Shown here piece by piece: positions 13,179 to 16,585 of a stretch of DNA of 16,585 nucleotides. The position numbers and the translations under genes are program-made. Where the stretch lies: assembly GCA_946482585.1 (NCBI GenBank), contig CAMLSI010000048.1, positions 1 to 16,585 on the forward strand. Direction: 5' to 3'. Below the pieces are notes generated by a model. It saw only the letters and a list, made by a program, of their open reading frames with translations, ran no database searches and was not told where the DNA came from. The DNA is from an uncultured Lysobacteraceae bacterium (GTDB lineage: Bacteria; Pseudomonadota; Gammaproteobacteria; Xanthomonadales; Rhodanobacteraceae). Each line of letters begins with the position of its first letter. The first letter of the stretch is position 1.

Positions 13179-14102
13179 TCAGCCGCGCGGATGATGCTGG
13201 GCGTGCAGGCGCTTGAGGCCCTCGCGCGCGACATGGGTGTAGATCTGCGTCGTCGACAGGGAACTGTGGCCGAGCAGCAGTTGCAGCGCGCGCAGGTCGG
13301 CGCCGTGATTGAGCAGATGGGTCGCGAACGAGTGGCGCAGCACGTGCGGGGAAATGCGCTGGCTCGCGATGCCGGCGGCGAGGCCGTGTTTCTTGACCAT
13401 GACCCAGAACATCTGCCGCGTCATGCCGGCGGCGCGCGTCGTGACGAAAATCGCCTCGACCGTGCGCCCGCGCGTCAGCAGCGGCCGCGACTGTGCGACG
13501 TAGCGCTCGAGCCAGTGCTGCGCTTCCTCGCCGAGCGGCACGAGGCGATCCTTGCCGCCCTTGCCGGTCACGCGCAGCACGCCCTGGCGCAGGTTGATCT
13601 GGTCCGCGCGCAGGCCGACGAGCTCGCTGACGCGCAGGCCGGTCGCATAGAGCAGTTCGAGCATCGCGCGATCGCGCAGACCCAGCGGGGTATCGACGTC
13701 GGGCGCACGGATCAGCCCCTCGACCTCGCCTTCGCTGAGCGCCTTGGGCAAGGAGCGAGGCAGCTTCGGCGCATCGAGCAGCAGGGTCGGATCGTCGGCG
13801 ACGGCACCGATGCGCCGCATGAGTTTGTAATAACGCCGCAATGTGGAAATAAGCCGCGCGTTCGAACGCGCGGTGTATTTCGCGGCGGAGCGCGCGGCGA
13901 GGTAGCGATACAGCAGTTCGCGCGACGCCGAGCCAAGACCGCTGCCCTGGCCGGCGAGCCAGCGCGCGAAGCCGACGAGATCGCTGCGATAGCTCGCGAG
14001 CGTGTTCTCGGCCAGGCCGTACTCGGACCAGGCCTGTTCGACGAAGCGCTCGATTGCGGCTCGATCGGCGTCGGTCAGCGGCGGCGTGGCGAGTTCGTTC
14101 AT
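13179..14102 (-). CDS. xerD: Site-specific tyrosine recombinase XerD
   Basis: 307 residues, the normal XerD length. ATG at 14102; there is no clear Shine-Dalgarno, but the N-terminal SAM-like domain begins just after (AIERFVEQAWSEYGLAENTLASYRSDL). Catalytic residues are visible in order: Arg in ATGLRVSEL, Lys in TGKGGKDR, His and Arg in SPHVLRHSFATHLL, His in LLGHSSLSTTQIYTH, and the nucleophilic Tyr in the same block. With XerC it resolves chromosome dimers at dif under FtsK control. The core-like sequence and the neighbouring lptFG genes argue for housekeeping XerD and not a prophage integrase, in spite of the tRNA beside it. No dif site is evident here. Confidence 0.95.
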   Translation of the reverse strand: MNELATPPLTDADRAAIERFVEQAWSEYGLAENTLASYRSDLVGFARWLAGQGSGLGSASRELLYRYLAARSAAKYTARSNARLISTLRRYYKLMRRIGAVADDPTLLLDAPKLPRSLPKALSEGEVEGLIRAPDVDTPLGLRDRAMLELLYATGLRVSELVGLRADQINLRQGVLRVTGKGGKDRLVPLGEEAQHWLERYVAQSRPLLTRGRTVEAIFVTTRAAGMTRQMFWVMVKKHGLAAGIASQRISPHVLRHSFATHLLNHGADLRALQLLLGHSSLSTTQIYTHVAREGLKRLHAQHHPRG

Positions 14103-14227
14103 CGGAGACGGGCGGCAACAGGAGCCGCAGGGTAGCCCAAGTCCGCCGCTGCGACGAAACGCCCGGATGACAGCCCCGCTGAATCGCTGCATGCTTGCGC
14201 GGTTCTCACGACCGTCGACTGCCGCGC
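14103..14227. promoter_or_regulatory. Divergent intergenic region, xerD / RDD protein
   Basis: These 125 nt must hold both promoters. I find no clear hexamer pair, no strong dyad and no good ribosome site for either gene. Confidence 0.3.
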
Positions 14228-14653
14228 ATGAACGACGCAACGCCACGGCCGGCCCACCTGGGTCTGCGCATCGCTGCCGCGATCTACGATTTCTTTCCGC
14301 TGCTGGCGATCTGGATGGCGACCGGTGCCGCGTCGATCGCGGTCACCGGCGGCAAGCTCGACTACCATGTCTGGTGGTATCGGCTGCTGCTGCTGTCGGT
14401 GACGGTCGGCTACTACGTGCTGTCCTGGCGCTACGGCGGCCAGACCATCGGCATGCGCGCGTGGCGTCTGCGCGTCGTCGACCGCAACGGCGCCTCGCCG
14501 GGCTGGGGCGCGGCATTGCTGCGCTTCATCGTCGCGCAGGTGTCGTTCGCGGCATTGTTCATCGGCTTTCTCTGGTGCCTGTTCGAGCGCGAGCGGCGCG
14601 GCTGGCACGACCTCGCCAGCGGCACGCGCGTGCTGCGGCTGCCCCGACGATAG
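14228..14653 (+). CDS. RDD-family integral membrane protein
   Basis: 141 residues from ATG at 14228; an earlier TTG at 14195 is possible, but the 11 extra residues are not membrane-like. The RDD signature is present: LGLRIAAAIYDFF (Arg and Asp in the first helix), RYGGQTIGMRAWRLRVVDRNG in the loop after helix 2, and HDLASGTRVL at the end. Three or four hydrophobic helices lie at about 11-33, 48-68 and 98-118. Members are small membrane proteins of mostly unknown role, a few linked to ion exchange. In this order an RDD gene is commonly found beside lptG/lptF, as here. Followed 8 nt later by another membrane protein gene, likely in one operon. Confidence 0.9.
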   Translation: MNDATPRPAHLGLRIAAAIYDFFPLLAIWMATGAASIAVTGGKLDYHVWWYRLLLLSVTVGYYVLSWRYGGQTIGMRAWRLRVVDRNGASPGWGAALLRFIVAQVSFAALFIGFLWCLFERERRGWHDLASGTRVLRLPRR

Positions 14654-14661
14654 GAACCGCG

Positions 14662-15078
14662 ATGCTCGCCCTGACCCTGTTCGCCGCCGGCGGCGCCATC
14701 TTCGGCGTGCTCGGCACCTTGCACCTGATCCTCACGTTCCGCGGTCCCAAGCTGCATCCGTACGACGAGGCGGTGCGCACGGCCATGCAGGCCACGACCC
14801 TGCGCATCACGCGCGAGACGACGCTCTGGAACGCATGGATCGGCTTCAACGCGAGCCACAGCCTCGGCGCGATGGTGTTCGCGGCGTTCGTGCTGCTGCT
14901 CGCGATCGGTTACGGCGAGTTCCTGCGCAGCGCACCGGTGTTCGCGTGGCTCGCCTTCGCGAACGCGGCGGTGTGGCTCGCCGTCGCGCGACGCTACTGG
15001 TTTCGCATTCCGCGCAACGGGCTCGCCCTCGCGACCGCGTGCTTCCTGGCGGCGGCGCTGCTGCTCAGCTTCGGCTGA
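14662..15078 (+). CDS. Small integral membrane protein, LIC_13387-like
   Basis: 138 residues from ATG at 14662. AGGAA (14652-14656) overlaps the preceding stop codon, so the two genes are probably co-translated. About four transmembrane helices: 2-25, 61-83, 90-108 and 118-136. Between the first two is a loop with RGPKLHPYDEAVRTAMQATTLRITRETTLWNAWIGF, and NASHSLGAMVF begins helix 2. The W-GFN-SHSLG pattern is what I associate with the LIC_13387 family, whose function is unknown; that name is from memory. It ends 10 nt from the convergent lptG stop. Confidence 0.75.
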   Translation: MLALTLFAAGGAIFGVLGTLHLILTFRGPKLHPYDEAVRTAMQATTLRITRETTLWNAWIGFNASHSLGAMVFAAFVLLLAIGYGEFLRSAPVFAWLAFANAAVWLAVARRYWFRIPRNGLALATACFLAAALLLSFG

Positions 15079-15093
15079 GCCGGAAGCCTCAGC
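15074..15093. terminator. Small hairpin shared by two convergent stop codons
   Basis: GCTGAG (15074-15079) and CTCAGC (15088-15093) pair over 6 bp with an 8-nt loop, and each arm contains the stop codon of one of the converging genes. The stem is short, so the terminator role is tentative. Confidence 0.35.
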
Positions 15094-16189
15094 TCGCGCG
15101 CCGGAAATACGCGATCGCGGCCGCGATCAGCAGCAGCGCGGGCAATGCCGTCGCCAGCGCGAGATTCATGCCGTAGACCGCGCCGATGCTGACGAACGAA
15201 CGCTGCAGGAAATACCAGGCGATCGACAGCACCATGCCGATGAAGATGCGCTTGCCCATGCCGCCGCTGCGCAGCGTGCCGAACGCGAACGGCAGCGCGC
15301 AGACCACGAGCACGAGCACGTTGAACGGCCACAGCAGGCGCGCCCAGTACGCCATTTCGAAGCTCGACGCGTCCTGCTGGTTGCGCTGGAGATAACGGAT
15401 GTTGCGCCGCAGGTCGTTGACCGACAGGTAGGACGGCTGCACGATCGACAGCGCGAGCATGCGCGGGTCGAGTCCCGACTTCCAATGCGTCGACGCGTCG
15501 GTCGTGCTCTTCGCCTCGGCCGCGCCGAACTCGGTGCGGCGCACTTTTTCCATGGTCCATTCGCCGGCGCGATGCAGCGCGCTTTCCGCGAACGCGATCG
15601 ACAGCAGTTGCCCCTTCGGCGTGAACTCGAACACGCGCACGTCCGCCAGCCGCACTTCGCGCACGCCGCCGACCTGCCGCGTCGTGCCCTGTTTGGCGTT
15701 GATGAACGTGTCGCCATCGCGCGCCCAGATCCCGCCGCTGCGGCGGCCGATCGCGATGTCGTTGGACTTGGCCTGCAGCGCGAACGACTGCGCCTGCTGC
15801 TCGGCCATCGGCGCGATCGTTTCGCCCATGGCCGCGACCAGCAGCGTCGCGATCGCGAGCGACAACGCCGCGGAAAGACAGATGCGCAGTTTGGACATGC
15901 CCGCCGCACGCAGCGCGGTCAGCTCGCCGCTGCCGGCCAGGGTGCCGAGGCCGAGCAGCGAACCGATCAGCGCCGCATTGCCGAACCATTCGTAGCCGCG
16001 CCGCGGCAGGGTCAGGAGAATCTGTACCGCGACCGCGCCGACACCGTAGTCGCCCTTGCCGATATCGACGGCTTCGCTGACGAACGAGCGCGCAGCGTCG
16101 AGGCCGACCAGCAGCAGCCAGGTCATGAGTACGGCCGACAGCACGGTGTACGCGACGAGGCGGTCGACCTGCTTCATGCGCCAGATCAT
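15089..16189 (-). CDS. lptG: LPS export ABC transporter permease LptG
   Basis: 366 residues, the normal LptG length. ATG at 16189 overlaps the lptF stop (ATGA); a second Met four codons later (MKQVDRLV) is an alternative start. Topology fits: helices at about 10-30, 55-80 and 95-120 near the N-terminus (LVAYTVLSAVLMTWLLLVGLDA, GNAALIGSLLGLGTLAGSGEL), a periplasmic jellyroll domain of about 145 residues in the middle (IWARDGDTFINAKQ, VRVFEFTPKGQL), and three C-terminal helices (WPFNVLVLVVCALPFAFG onward). LSVNDLRRNIRYLQRN is the usual segment before helix 4. The ELTALRAAGMS coupling helix contacts the LptB ATPase. LptBFG extracts LPS from the inner membrane and passes it to LptC. Confidence 0.95.
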   Translation of the reverse strand: MIWRMKQVDRLVAYTVLSAVLMTWLLLVGLDAARSFVSEAVDIGKGDYGVGAVAVQILLTLPRRGYEWFGNAALIGSLLGLGTLAGSGELTALRAAGMSKLRICLSAALSLAIATLLVAAMGETIAPMAEQQAQSFALQAKSNDIAIGRRSGGIWARDGDTFINAKQGTTRQVGGVREVRLADVRVFEFTPKGQLLSIAFAESALHRAGEWTMEKVRRTEFGAAEAKSTTDASTHWKSGLDPRMLALSIVQPSYLSVNDLRRNIRYLQRNQQDASSFEMAYWARLLWPFNVLVLVVCALPFAFGTLRSGGMGKRIFIGMVLSIAWYFLQRSFVSIGAVYGMNLALATALPALLLIAAAIAYFRRAS

Positions 16190-16585
16190 GCGCGGCCTCC
16201 GCCGCCGGTCTTGCGCGGCGGCACGGCGACCGCGGCCGGCGCGGTTGCCTGCGCCGACGGCTGCGGCAGACGATCGCTGCGGCGGAACAGCCACCACGCG
16301 ACGACCGCCGCCGGCAGATGCACCCACCAGAGCCCGACGAACGCGGGCACCCTGCCCTGCTCGATCAGCGAACGCGCGATGCCGAGCCAGCCCAGATAGA
16401 TCAGATAACACAGCAGCGCGACGAGGACTCCCGCATAGCGCGCCTCGCGCGGCCGCGTGCGCGACAGCGGCACGGCGAGCACCGCGAGGATCAGCACCGA
16501 CAGCGGCGCGGCGAGTCGCCAGTGCACTTCGGCACGCTGCAGCGGTTCGTTGCCGGCCAGCAGTTCGGCGAACGGCGCGGCGCGC
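16186..16585 (-). CDS. lptF: LPS export ABC transporter permease LptF, C-terminal part
   Basis: The frame runs off the right end of the window; 132 residues plus stop are visible. EVHWRLAAPLSVLILAVLAVPLSRTRPR is the typical start of the C-terminal helix block of LptF, and two more helices follow (ARYAGVLVALLCYLIYLGWLGIA and VGLWWVHLPAAVVAWWLFRR). The tail after the last helix is a Pro/Ala/Gly-rich cytosolic extension (PQPSAQATAPAAVAVPPRKTGGGGRA). It pairs with LptG, with which it overlaps by four bases. Confidence 0.93.
   Translation of the reverse strand, partial: RAAPFAELLAGNEPLQRAEVHWRLAAPLSVLILAVLAVPLSRTRPREARYAGVLVALLCYLIYLGWLGIARSLIEQGRVPAFVGLWWVHLPAAVVAWWLFRRSDRLPQPSAQATAPAAVAVPPRKTGGGGRA

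Noticed and set aside
13052..14102. Tyrosine recombinase next to a tRNA as an integrase with an attachment site
   Set aside because: Length and motifs fit core XerD, the neighbours are core genes, and I see no second copy of the tRNA 3' end or other island genes in the window.
1..16585. CRISPR array, insertion sequence or transposon ends
   Set aside because: No regularly spaced repeats, no transposase and no terminal inverted repeats with target duplications were found on reading the window.

Overview
The window is very GC-rich, densely packed DNA from a gammaproteobacterium, most likely order Lysobacterales/Xanthomonadales (Rhodanobacteraceae- or Lysobacter-like). The evidence is the lptF-lptG block next to xerD, a CotH-family secreted protein ending in an IFSDGFE tail that I recall from secreted proteins of that order, strong G/C third-position bias in every gene, and Shine-Dalgarno sites of the AGGAG type. 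Taxonomy is inferred from gene content only.

Layout. 1-540 is the C-terminal part of an ApbE-type FAD:protein FMN transferase. It converges on an outer-membrane beta-barrel protein (613-1425, minus), with a 9-bp hairpin between them. An XRE-type regulator (1536-2276, minus) is divergent from a six-gene plus-strand operon (2409-8243). The operon encodes a FabH/OleA-like ketosynthase III, a metallo-beta-lactamase-fold hydrolase, an extended SDR resembling OleD, a ceramide-glucosyltransferase-like GT21/GT2 enzyme with membrane segments, a small hydrolase-like protein of unknown family, and a GT1 (UGT-type) glycosyltransferase. Junctions are a 10-nt gap, three ATGA overlaps and one 7-nt overlap. 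The set reads as a dedicated pathway: make a beta-keto or beta-hydroxy lipid, process it, then add one or two sugars. It lacks the OleB and OleC genes of the olefin pathway, and I do not recognise it as a named system. It is the best candidate here for something undescribed.

8298-11078: a strong hairpin separates the operon from a convergent 82-aa disordered Asn/Asp/Arg-rich protein (8343-8591, minus). Then comes a large secreted CotH-kinase/lamin-tail protein (8855-11017, plus) followed by a perfect 12-bp hairpin.

11255-12569: a short secreted protein on the minus strand starts at GTG with a near-ideal Shine-Dalgarno. Upstream of it are a perfect FNR/Anr-type box and a separate perfect inverted repeat. 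Beyond that lie about 870 bases in which I find no convincing gene.

12570-16585 is ordinary core genome: a gamma-glutamylcyclotransferase-like protein, tRNA-Thr(UGU) with its own visible promoter, xerD, an RDD-family membrane protein, a small LIC_13387-like membrane protein, and lptG followed by the C-terminal third of lptF, which runs off the window.
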